This document shows, piece by piece, positions 54,801 through 64,000 of a DNA stretch of 64,000 bases. The notes below the pieces were generated by a model. It worked only from the letters and a program-made list of their open reading frames with translations, was not told where the DNA came from and did no database searches. Made by a program: the position numbers and the translations under genes. How positions within the stretch are numbered: position 1 is the first letter of the stretch; each line of letters opens with the position of its first letter. The stretch is from the NCBI GenBank assembly GCA_963556195.1, contig OY744553.1:14462939-14526938 (forward strand). Direction: 5' to 3'. This stretch comes from Sepiola atlantica (lineage: Eukaryota > Mollusca > Cephalopoda > Sepiida > Sepiolidae).

Positions 54801-57800
54801 GCTTTTTGGTTGAGGGTTAGGATAAAACGAGGTGCTTTTTGGTTGAGGGTTAGGGTAAAACAAGGTGCTTTTTGGTTTAGGGTTAGGGTAAAACAAGGTG
54901 CTTTTTGGTTGAGGGTTAGGGTAAAACAAGATGCTTTTTGGTTTAGGGTTAGGGTAAAACAAGGTGCTTTTTGGTTGAGGGTTAGGGTAAAACAAGGTGC
55001 TTTTTGGTTGAGGGTTAGGGTAAAACGAAGTGCTTTTTGGTTGAGGGTTAGGGTAAAACAAGGTGCTTTTTGGTTGAGGGTTAGGGTAAAACAAGGTGCT
55101 TTTTGGTTGAGGGTTAGGGTAAAACAAGGTGCTTTTTGGTTGAGGGTTAGGGTTAGGCTAAAACAAGATGCTTGTTGGTTCAGAGTTAGGCTAAAACGAG
55201 GTGCTTTTTGGTTGAGGGTTAGGATAAAACGAGGTGCTTTTTGGTTGAGGGTTAGGGTAAAACAAGGTGCTTTTTGGTTTAGGGTTAGGGTAAAACAAGG
55301 TGCTTTTTGGTTGAGGGTTAGGGTAAAACAAGATGCTTTTTGGTTTAGGGTTAGGGTAAAACAAGGTGCTTTTTGGTTGAGGGTTAGGGTAAAACAAGGT
55401 GCTTTTTGGTTGAGGGTTAGGGTAAAACGAAGTGCTTTTTGGTTGAGGGTTAGGGTAAAACAAGGTGCTTTTTGGTTGAGGGTTAGGGTAAAACAAGGTG
55501 CTTTTTGGTTGTGGGTTAGGGTAAAACGAAGTGCTTTTTGGTTGAGGGTTAGGGTAAAACAAGGTGCTTTTTGGTTGAGGGTTAGGGTAAAACAAGGTGC
55601 TTTTTGGTTTAGGGTTAGGGTAAAACAAGGTGCTTTTTGGTTGAGGGTTAGGGTAAAACAAGATGCTTTTTGGTTTAGGGTTAGGGTAAAACAAGGTGCT
55701 TTTTGGTTGAGGGTTAGGGTAAAACAAGGTGCTTTTTGGTTGAGGGTTAGGGTAAAACGAAGTGCTTTTTGGTTGAGGGTTAGGGTAAAACAAGGTGCTT
55801 TTTGGTTGAGGGTTAGGGTAAAACGAAGTGCTTTTTGGTTGAGGGTTAGGGTAAAACAAGGTGCTTTTTGGTTGAGGGTTAGGGTAAAACAAGGTGCTTT
55901 TTGGTTGAGGGTTAGGGTAAAACGAAGTGCTTTTTGGTTGAGGGTTAGGGTAAAACAAGGTGCTTTTTGGTTGAGGGTTAGGGTAAAACAAGGTGCTTTT
56001 TGGTTTAGGGTTAGGGTAAAACAAGGTGCTTTTTGGTTGAGGGTTAGGGTAAAACAAGATGCTTTTTGGTTTAGGGTTAGGGTAAAACAAGGTGCTTTTT
56101 GGTTGAGGGTTAGGGTAAAACAAGGTGCTTTTTGGTTGAGGGTTAGGGTAAAACGAAGTGCTTTTTGGTTGAGGGTTAGGGTAAAACAAGGTGCTTTTTG
56201 GTTGAGGGTTAGGGTAAAACAAGGTGCTTTTTGGTTTAGGGTTAGGGTAAAACAAGGTGCTTTTTGGTTTAGGGTTAGGGTAAAACGAAGTGCTTTTTGG
56301 TTTAGGGTTAGGGTAAAACAAGGTGCTTTTTGGTTGAGGGTTAGGGTAAAACAAGGTGCTTTTTGGTTTAGGGTTAGGGTAAAACAAGGTGCTTTTTGGT
56401 TGAGGGTTAGGGTAAAACGAAGTGCTTTTTGGTTGAGGGTTAGGGTAAAACAAGGTGCTTTTTGGTTGAGGGTTAGGGTAAAACAAGGTGCTTTTTGGTT
56501 GAGGGTTAGGGTAAAACAAGGTGCTTTTTGGTTGAGGGTTAGGGTAAAACGAAGTGCTTTTTGGTTGAGGGTTAGGGTAAAACAAGGTGCTTTTGGGTTG
56601 AGGGTTAGGGTAAAACAAGGTGCTTTTTGGTTTAGGGTTAGGGTAAAACAAGGTGCTTTTTGGTTTAGGGTTAGGGTAAAACGAAGTGCTTTTTGGTTTA
56701 GGGTTAGGGTAAAACAAGGTGCTTTTTGGTTGAGGGTTAGGGTTAGGCTAAAACAAGATGCTTGTTGGTTCAGAGTTAGGCTAAAACGAAGTGCTTTTTG
56801 GTTGAGGGTTAGGGTAAAACGAGGTGCTTTTTGGTTGAGGGTTAGGGTAAAACAAGGTGCTTTTTGGTTGAGGGTTAGGGTAAAACAAGGTGCTTTTTGG
56901 TTGAGGGTTAGGGTAAAACAAGATGCTTTTTGGTTGAGGGTTAGGGTAAAACGAGGTGCTTTTTGGTTGAGGGTTAGGGTTAGGCTAAAACAAGATGCTT
57001 GTTGGTTCAGAGTTAGGCTAAAACGAGGTGCTTTTTGGTTGAGGGTTAGGGTAAAACGAGGTGCTTTTTGGTTGAGGGTTAGGGTAAAACGAGGTGCTTT
57101 TTGGTTGAGGGTTAGGGTAAAACAAGGTGCTTTTTGGTTGAGGGTTAGGGTAAAACAAGATGCTTTTTGGTTGAGGGTTAGGGTAAAACGAAGTGCTTTT
57201 TGGTTTAGGGTTAGGGTAAAACAAGGTGCTTTTTGGTTGAGGGTTAGGGTAAAACGAAGTGCTTTTTGGTTGAGGGTTAGGGTAAAACAAGGTGCTTTTT
57301 GGTTGAGGGTTAGGGTAAAACAAGATGCTTGTTGGTTCAGAGTTAGGCTAAAACGAGGTGCTTTTTGGTTGAGGGTTAGGGTAAAACGAGGTGCTTTTTG
57401 GTTGAGGGTTAGGGTAAAACGAGGTGCTTTTTGGTTGAGGGTTAGGGTAAAACAAGGTGCTTTTTGGTTGAGGGTTAGGGTAAAACGAAGTGCTTTTTGG
57501 TTTAGGGTTAGGGTAAAACAAGGTGCTTTTTGGTTGAGGGTTAGGGTAAAACGAAGTGCTTTTTGGTTTAGGGTTAGGGTAAAACAAGGTGCTTTTTGGT
57601 TGAGGGTTAGGGTAAAACGAAGTGCTTTTTGGTTTAGGGTTAGGGTAAAACAAGGTGCTTTTTGGTTGAGGGTTAGGGTAAAACGAAGTGCTTTTTGGTT
57701 TAGGGTTAGGGTAAAACAAGGTGCTTTTTGGTTGAGGGTTAGGCCAAAACGAGGTGCTTTTTGGTTGAGGGTTAGGGTAAAACGAAGTGCTTTTTGGTTG

Positions 57801-60800
57801 AGGGTTAGGGTAAAACAAGGTGCTTTTTGGTTGAGGGTTAGGGTAAAACAAGGTGCTTTTTGGTTGAGGGTTAGGGTAAAACGAGGTGCTTTTTGGTTGA
57901 GGGTTAGGGTAAAACAAGATGCTTGTTGGTTCAGAGTTAGGCTAAAACGAAGTGCTTTTTGGTTGAGGGTTAGGGTAAAACGAGGTGCTTTTTGGTTGAG
58001 GGTTAGGGTAAAACAAGGTGCTTTTTGGTTGAGGGTTAGGGTAAAACAAGATGCTTTTTGGTTGAGGGTTAGGGTAAAACGAGGTGCTTTTTGGTTGAGG
58101 GTTAGGGTAAAACGAGGTGCTTTTTGGTTGAGGGTTAGGGTAAAACAAGATGCTTGTTGGTTCAGAGTTAGGCTAAAACGAAGTGCTTTTTGGTTGAGGG
58201 TTAGGGTAAAACGAGGTGCTTTTTGGTTGAGGGTTAGGCTAAAACAAGATGCTTGTTGGTTCAGAGTTAGGCTAAAACGAAGTGCTTTTTGGTTGAGGGT
58301 TAGGGTAAAACGAGGTGCTTTTTGGTTGAGGGTTAGGGTAAAACAAGGTGCTTTTTGGTTGAGGGTTAGGGTAAAACAAGATGCTTTTTGGTTGAGGGTT
58401 AGGGTAAAACGAGGTGCTTTTTGGTTGAGGGTTAGGGTAAAACGAGGTGCTTTTTGGTTGAGGGTTAGGGTAAAACAAGATGCTTGTTGGTTCAGAGTTA
58501 GGCTAAAACGAGGTGCTTTTTGGTTGAGGGTTCGGGTAAAACAAGATGCTTTTTGGTTGAGGGTTAGGGTAAAACAAGGTGCTTTTTGGTTGAGGGTTAG
58601 GGTAAAACGAGGTGCTTTTTGGTTGAGGGTTAGGGTAAAACGAGGTGCTTTTTGGTTGAGGGTTAGGGTAAAACGAGGTGCTTTTTGGTTGAGGGTTAGG
58701 GTAAAACAAGGTGCTTTTTGGTTGAGGGTTAGGGTAAAACGAAGTGCTTTTTGGTTTAGGGTTAGGGTAAAACAAGGTGCTTTTTGGTTGAGGGTTAGGG
58801 TAAAACGAAGTGCTTTTTGGTTTAGGGTTAGGGTAAAACGAGGTGCTTTTTGGTTGAGGGTTAGGCTAAAACGAGGTGCTTTTTGGTTGAGGGTTAGGGT
58901 AAAACGAGGTGCTTTTTGGTTGAGGGTTAGGGTAAAACAAGGTGCTTTTTGGTTGAGGGTTAGGGTAAAACAAGGTGCTTTTTGGTTGAGGGTTAGGGTA
59001 AAACGAAGTGCTTTTTGGTTTAGGGTTAGGGTAAAACAAGGTGCTTTTTGGTTGAGGGTTAGGGTAAAACGAAGTGCTTTTTGGTTTAGGGTTAGGGTAA
59101 AACAAGGTGCTTTTTGGTTGAGGGTTAGGCCAAAACGAGGTGCTTTTTGGTTGAGGGTTAGGGTAAAACGAAGTGCTTTTTGGTTGAGGGTTAGGGTAAA
59201 ACAAGGTGCTTTTTGGTTGAGGGTTAGGGTTAGGCTAAAACAAGATGCTTGTTGGTTCAGAGTTAGGCTAAAACGAAGTGCTTTTTGGTTGAGGGTTAGG
59301 GTAAAACGAGGTGCTTTTTGGTTGAGGGTTAGGGTAAAACAAGGTGCTTTTTGGTTGAGGGTTAGGGTAAAACAAGATGCTTTTTGGTTGAGGGTTAGGG
59401 TAAAACGAGGTGCTTTTTGGTTGAGGGTTAGGGTAAAACAAGGTGCTTGTTGGTTCAGAGTTAGGCTAAAACGAGGTGCTTTTTGGTTGAGGGTTAGGGT
59501 AAAACAAGATGCTTTTTGGTTGAGGGTTAGGGTAAAACGAGGTGCTTTTTGGTTGAGGGTTAGGGTAAAACGAGGTGCTTTTTGGTTGAGGGTTAGGCTA
59601 AAACAAGATGCTTGTTGGTTCAGAGTTAGGCTAAAACGAGGTGCTTTTTGGTTGAGGGTTAGGGTAAAACGAGGTGCTTTTTGGTTGAGGGTTAGGGTAA
59701 AACAAGGTGCTTTTTGGTTGAGGGTTAGGGTAAAACAAGGTGCTTTTTGGTTGAGGGTTAGGGTAAAACGAAGTGCTTTTTGGTTTAGGGTTAGGGTAAA
59801 ACAAGGTGCTTTTTGGTTGAGGGTTAGGGTAAAACGAAGTGCTTTTTGGTTTAGGGTTAGGGTAAAACAAGGTGCTTTTTGGTTGAGGGTTAGGCCAAAA
59901 CGAGGTGCTTTTTGGTTGAGGGTTAGGGTAAAACGAAGTGCTTTTTGGTTGAGGGTTAGGGTAAAACAAGGTGCTTTTTGGTTGAGGGTTAGGCCAAAAC
60001 GAGGTGCTTTTTGGTTGAGGGTTAGGGTAAAACGAGGTGCTTTTTGGTTGAGGGTTAGGGTAAAACAAGGTGCTTTTTGGTTGAGGGTTAGGGTTAGGCT
60101 AAAACAAGATGCTTTTTGGTTGAGGGTTAGGCTAAAACGAGGTGCTTTTTGGTTGAGGGTTAGGGTTAGGCTAAAACAAGATGCTTGTTGGTTCAGAGTT
60201 AGGCTAAAACGAGGTGCTTTTTGGTTGAGGGTTAGGGTAAAACGAGGTGCTTTTTGGTTGAGGGTTAGGGTAAAACAAGGTGCTTTTTGGTTGAGGGTTA
60301 GGGTAAAACAAGGTGCTTTTTGGTTGAGGGTTAGGGTAAAACAAGGTGCTTTTTGGTTTAGGGTTAGGGTAAAACGAAGTGCTTTTTGGTTTAGGGTTAG
60401 GGTAAAACAAGGTGCTTTTTGGTTTAGGGTTAGGGTTAGGCTAAAACAAGATGCTTGTTGGTTCAGAGTTAGGCTAAAACGAGGTGCTTTTTGGTTGAGG
60501 GTTAGGGTAAAACAAGGTGCTTTTTGGTTTAGGGTTAGGGTAAAACAAGGTGCTTTTTGGTTTAGGGTTAGGGTTAGGCTAAAACAAGATGCTTGTTGGT
60601 TCAGAGTTAGGCTAAAACGAGGTGCTTTTTGGTTGAGGGTTAGGGTAAAACGAGGTGCTTTTTGGTTTAGGGTTAGGGTAAAACAAGGTGCTTTTTGGTT
60701 GAGGGTTAGGGTTAGGCTAAAACAAGATGCTTGTTGGTTCAGAGTTAGGCTAAAACGAGGTGCTTTTTGGTTGAGGGTTAGGGTAAAACGAGGTGCTTTT

Positions 60801-63800
60801 TGGTTGAGGGTTAGGGTAAAACAAGGTGCTTTTTGGTTGAGGGTTAGGGTAAAACAAGGTGCTTTTTGGTTTAGGGTTAGGGTAAAACAAGGTGCTTTTT
60901 GGTTTAGGGTTAGGGTAAAACGAAGTGCTTTTTGGTTTAGGGTTAGGGTAAAACAAGGTGCTTTTTGGTTGAGGGTTAGGCTAAAACGAGGTGCTTTTTG
61001 GTTGAGGGTTAGGGTTAGGCTAAAACAAGATGCTTGTTGGTTCAGAGTTAGGCTAAAACGAGGTGCTTTTTGGTTGAGGGTTAGGATAAAACGAGGTGCT
61101 TTTTGGTTGAGGGTTAGGGTAAAACAAGGTGCTTTTTGGTTTAGGGTTAGGGTAAAACGAGGTGCTTTTTGGTTGAGGGTTAGGGTAAAACGAGGTGCTT
61201 TTTGGTTGAGGGTTAGGGTAAAACAAGGTGCTTTTTGGTTGAGGGTTAGGGTAAAACGAAGTGCTTTTTGGTTGAGGGTTAGGGTAAAACAAGGTGCTTT
61301 TTGGTTGAGGGTTAGGGTAAAACGAAGTGCTTTTTGGTTGAGGGTTAGGGTAAAACAAGGTGCTTTTTGGTTTAGGGTTAGGGTAAGGATAAAACGAGGC
61401 TCTTTTTGTTGAGGGTTAGGGTAAGGATAAAACGAGATGCTTTTTGGTTGAGGGTAAGGGTAAGGATAAAACGAGGTTCTTTTTGGTTGAGGGTTAGGCT
61501 AAAACGAAGTGCTTTTTGGTTGAGGGTTAGGCTAAAACAAGGTGCTTTTTGGTTGAGGGTTAGGCTAAAACGAGGTGCTTTTTGGTTTAGGCTTAGGCTA
61601 AAACGAGGTGCTTTTTTGTTGAGGGTTAGGGTTAGGCTAAAACGAGATGCTTTTGGGTTGAGGGTTAGGGTTAGGCTAAAACAAGGTGCTTTTTGGTTTA
61701 GGGTTAGGGTAAAACGAAGTGCTTTTTGGTTTAGGGTTAGGGTAAAACAAGGTGCTTTTTGGTTGAGGGTTAGGCTAAAACGAGGTGCTTTTTGGTTGAG
61801 GGTTAGGGTTAGGCTAAAACAAGATGCTTGTTGGTTCAGAGTTAGGCTAAAACGAGGTGCTTTTTGGTTGAGGGTTAGGATAAAACGAGGTGCTTTTTGG
61901 TTGAGGGTTAGGGTAAAACAAGGTGCTTTTTGGTTGAGGGTTAGGGTAAAACGAGGTGCTTTTTGGTTGAGGGTTAGGGTAAAACGAGGTGCTTTTTGGT
62001 TGAGGGTTAGGGTAAAACAAGGTGCTTTTTGGTTGAGGGTTAGGGTAAAACGAAGTGCTTTTTGGTTTAGGGTTAGGGTAAAACAAGGTGCTTTTTGGTT
62101 TAGGGTTAGGGTAAGGATAAAACGAGGCTCTTTTTGTTGAGGGTTAGGGTAAGGATAAAACGAGATGCTTTTTGGTTGAGGGTAAGGGTAAGGATAAAAC
62201 GAGGTTCTTTTTGGTTGAGGGTTAGGGTAAAACAAGGTGCTTTTTGGTTGAGGGTTAGGCTAAAACAAGGTGCTTTTTGGTTGAGGGTTAGGCTAAAACG
62301 AGGTGCTTTTTGGTTTAGGCTTAGGCTAAAACGAGGTGCTTTTTTGTTGAGGGTTAGGGTTAGGCTAAAACAAGATGATTTTTGGTTTAGGCTTAGGCTA
62401 AAACGAGGTGCTTTTTTGTTGAGGGTTAGGGTTAGGCTAAAACGAGATGCTTTTTTGTTGAGGGTTAGGGTTAGGCTAAAACAAGGTGCTTTTTGGTTTA
62501 GGGTTAGGGTAAAACGAAGTGCTTTTTGGTTTAGGGTTAGGGTAAAACAAGGTGCTTTTTGGTTGAGGGTTAGGCTAAAACGAGGTGCTTTTTGGTTGAG
62601 GGTTAGGGTTAGGCTAAAACAAGATGCTTGTTGGTTCAGAGTTAGGCTAAAACGAGGTGCTTTTTGGTTGAGGGTTAGGATAAAACGAGGTGCTTTTTGG
62701 TTGAGGGTTAGGGTAAAACAAGGTGCTTTTTGGTTGAGGGTTAGGGTAAAACGAGGTGCTTTTTGGTTGAGGGTTAGGGTAAAACGAGGTGCTTTTTGGT
62801 TGAGGGTTAGGGTAAAACAAGGTGCTTTTTGGTTGAGGGTTAGGGTAAAACGAAGTGCTTTTTGGTTTAGGGTTAGGGTAAAACAAGGTGCTTTTTGGTT
62901 TAGGGTTAGGGTAAGGATAAAACGAGGCTCTTTTTGTTGAGGGTTAGGGTAAGGATAAAACGAGATGCTTTTTGGTTGAGGGTAAGGGTAAGGATAAAAC
63001 GAGGTTCTTTTTGGTTGAGGGTTAGGCTAAAACGAAGTGCTTTTTGGTTGAGGGTTAGGCTAAAACAAGGTGCTTTTTGGTTGAGGGTTAGGCTAAAACG
63101 AGGTGCTTTTTGGTTTAGGCTTAGGCTAAAACGAGGTGCTTTTTTGTTGAGGGTTCGGGTTAGGCTAAAACAAGATGATTTTTGGTTAGGCTTAGGCTAA
63201 AACGAGGTGCTTTTTTGTTGAGGGTTAGGGTTAGGCTAAAACGAGATGCTTTTGGGTTGAGGGTTAGGGTTAGGCTAAAACAAGATGCTTTTGGTTGAGG
63301 GTTATAGTTAGGCTAACACGAGGTGCTTTTTGATTGAAGGTTAGGCTAAAACGAGGTTCTTTATTGTTAAGGGTTAGGGAAAAACAAGGTGCTTTTTGGT
63401 TGAGGGTTAGGGTAAAACGAGGTGCTTTTTGGTTGAGGGTTAGGCTAAAACGAGGTGCTTTTTGGTTAAGCATTAGAGTAAAACACGGTGCTTTTTGGTT
63501 GAGGGTTAGGGTTAGGCTAACACGAGGTTCTTTTTGTTTGAGGGTTAGGGTAAGGATAAAACGAAGTGCTTTTTTAGGGTTATGGTTAGGGTTAGGGTAG
63601 GCTAAAACGAGGTGCTTTTTGGTTAAGCGTTAGAGTAAAACACGGTGCTTTTTGGTGTAGCGTTAGGGTTAGGCTGAAACGAGGTGCTTTTTGGTTGAGG
63701 GTTAGGCTAAAACGAGGTTCTTTTTGGTTAAGGGTTAGGGAAAAACAAGGTGCTTTTTGGTTGAGGGTTAGGGTTAGGCTAAAACGAGATGCTTTTTTGT

Positions 63801-64000
63801 TGAGGGTTAGGGTAAGGATAAAACGAGGCTCTTTTTGTTGAGGGTTAGGGTAAGGATAAAACGAGATGCTTTTTGGTTGAGGGTAAGGGTAAGGATAAAA
63901 CGAGGTTCTTTTTGGTTGAGGGTTACGCTAAATCGAAGTGCTTTTTGGTTGAGGGTTAGGCTAAAACGAGATGCTTTTTGGTTTAGGGTTAGGGTAAAAC
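51852..64000 (+). repeat. 33-bp TTAGGG-containing minisatellite, >12 kb, runs off the window
   Basis: Unit: GGTTGAGGGTTAGGG then TAAAACRRGGTGCTTTTT, ~360 copies. Common variants: TTAGGC for TTAGGG, a 6-bp insertion (TTAGGGTTAGGC, 39-bp unit), GAAGTG for GAGGTG, GGTTTAGGG, and a marked unit CTTGTTGGTTCAGAG about every 100-400 bp. All common variants are multiples of 3 bp, so one + frame stays open from 51921 to 61412 (3163 codons of LRVRVKQGAFW) and the opposite strand gives runs of NPKPKSTLFYP. The right end (61380-62920) shows two ~0.73-0.80-kb higher-order copies, where a lost base (CTTTTTGTTGAGGG) breaks the frame. The predicted protein is monotonous, extremely basic and follows exact DNA repeats, so I treat it as satellite DNA. 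Confidence 0.95.

Noticed and set aside
52794..62886. Many minus-strand NPKPKSTLFYP frames
   Set aside because: Antisense of the 33-bp satellite; they are broken wherever the TTAGGGTTAGGC and CTTGTTGG variant units occur.

Overview
The window reads as repeat-rich, intron-rich, AT-rich DNA from a large animal genome. A lophotrochozoan, most likely a coleoid cephalopod mollusc, is my best guess. It rests on one animal gene with small exons and very large introns, (TTAGGG)-like telomeric words, several invertebrate-type LINE 3' ends, hAT, mariner and Helitron-like elements, and kilobase-scale minisatellites. Species is not provable from this sequence. I see no bacterial-type genes, rRNA, intact tRNA or CRISPR.

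One host gene is recognisable. It lies on the minus strand, with seven exons between 48085 and 3573. When the exons are joined at GT/AG sites with matching phases, the product is an Abraxas-family protein (ABRAXAS1/FAM175A type), the MPN-minus scaffold of the BRCA1-A deubiquitinase complex. The exons run 48085-48017 (start), 15932-15829, 15303-15107 (IVGWYRFRR motif), 13691-13557, 12768-12684, 7238-7007 (coiled coil) and 4660-3573 (disordered tail with polyQ and a C-terminal SPFF, the pSPxF BRCA1-BRCT ligand). The exon expected between the first two (the EGFLLG-like part of the MPN domain) was not found in the 32-kb first intron. An ETS-type CCGGAAGT site lies just upstream of the start.

The rest is mobile or tandem DNA. 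At 0.5-16.6 kb, the gene body carries LINE 3' ends, foldback MITEs, Helitron-like copies, a CT-rich intron and a hammerhead ribozyme. At 17.9-22.2 kb there is a 28/31-bp minisatellite of about 145 units. At 22.5-48 kb there are MITEs, a hAT element with a perfect target duplication, U2 snRNA-headed SINE copies, a G-rich array, a 30-bp minisatellite, LINE fragments, a second hammerhead and an internally deleted mariner that keeps an intact DNA-binding-domain ORF. At 48.5-51.8 kb there are tandem repeats upstream of the gene. From 51.85 kb to the window end there is a minisatellite of more than 12 kb built on a 33-bp unit containing TTAGGG. Its + strand stays open for 3163 codons, which I interpret as a by-product of the unit length rather than a gene.

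The items most worth a second look are the group of hammerhead-ribozyme motifs (two with complete consensus cores, both in Abraxas introns in sense orientation), the U2-derived SINE family, the Abraxas gene with its conserved SPxF tail, and the large open telomere-like array.
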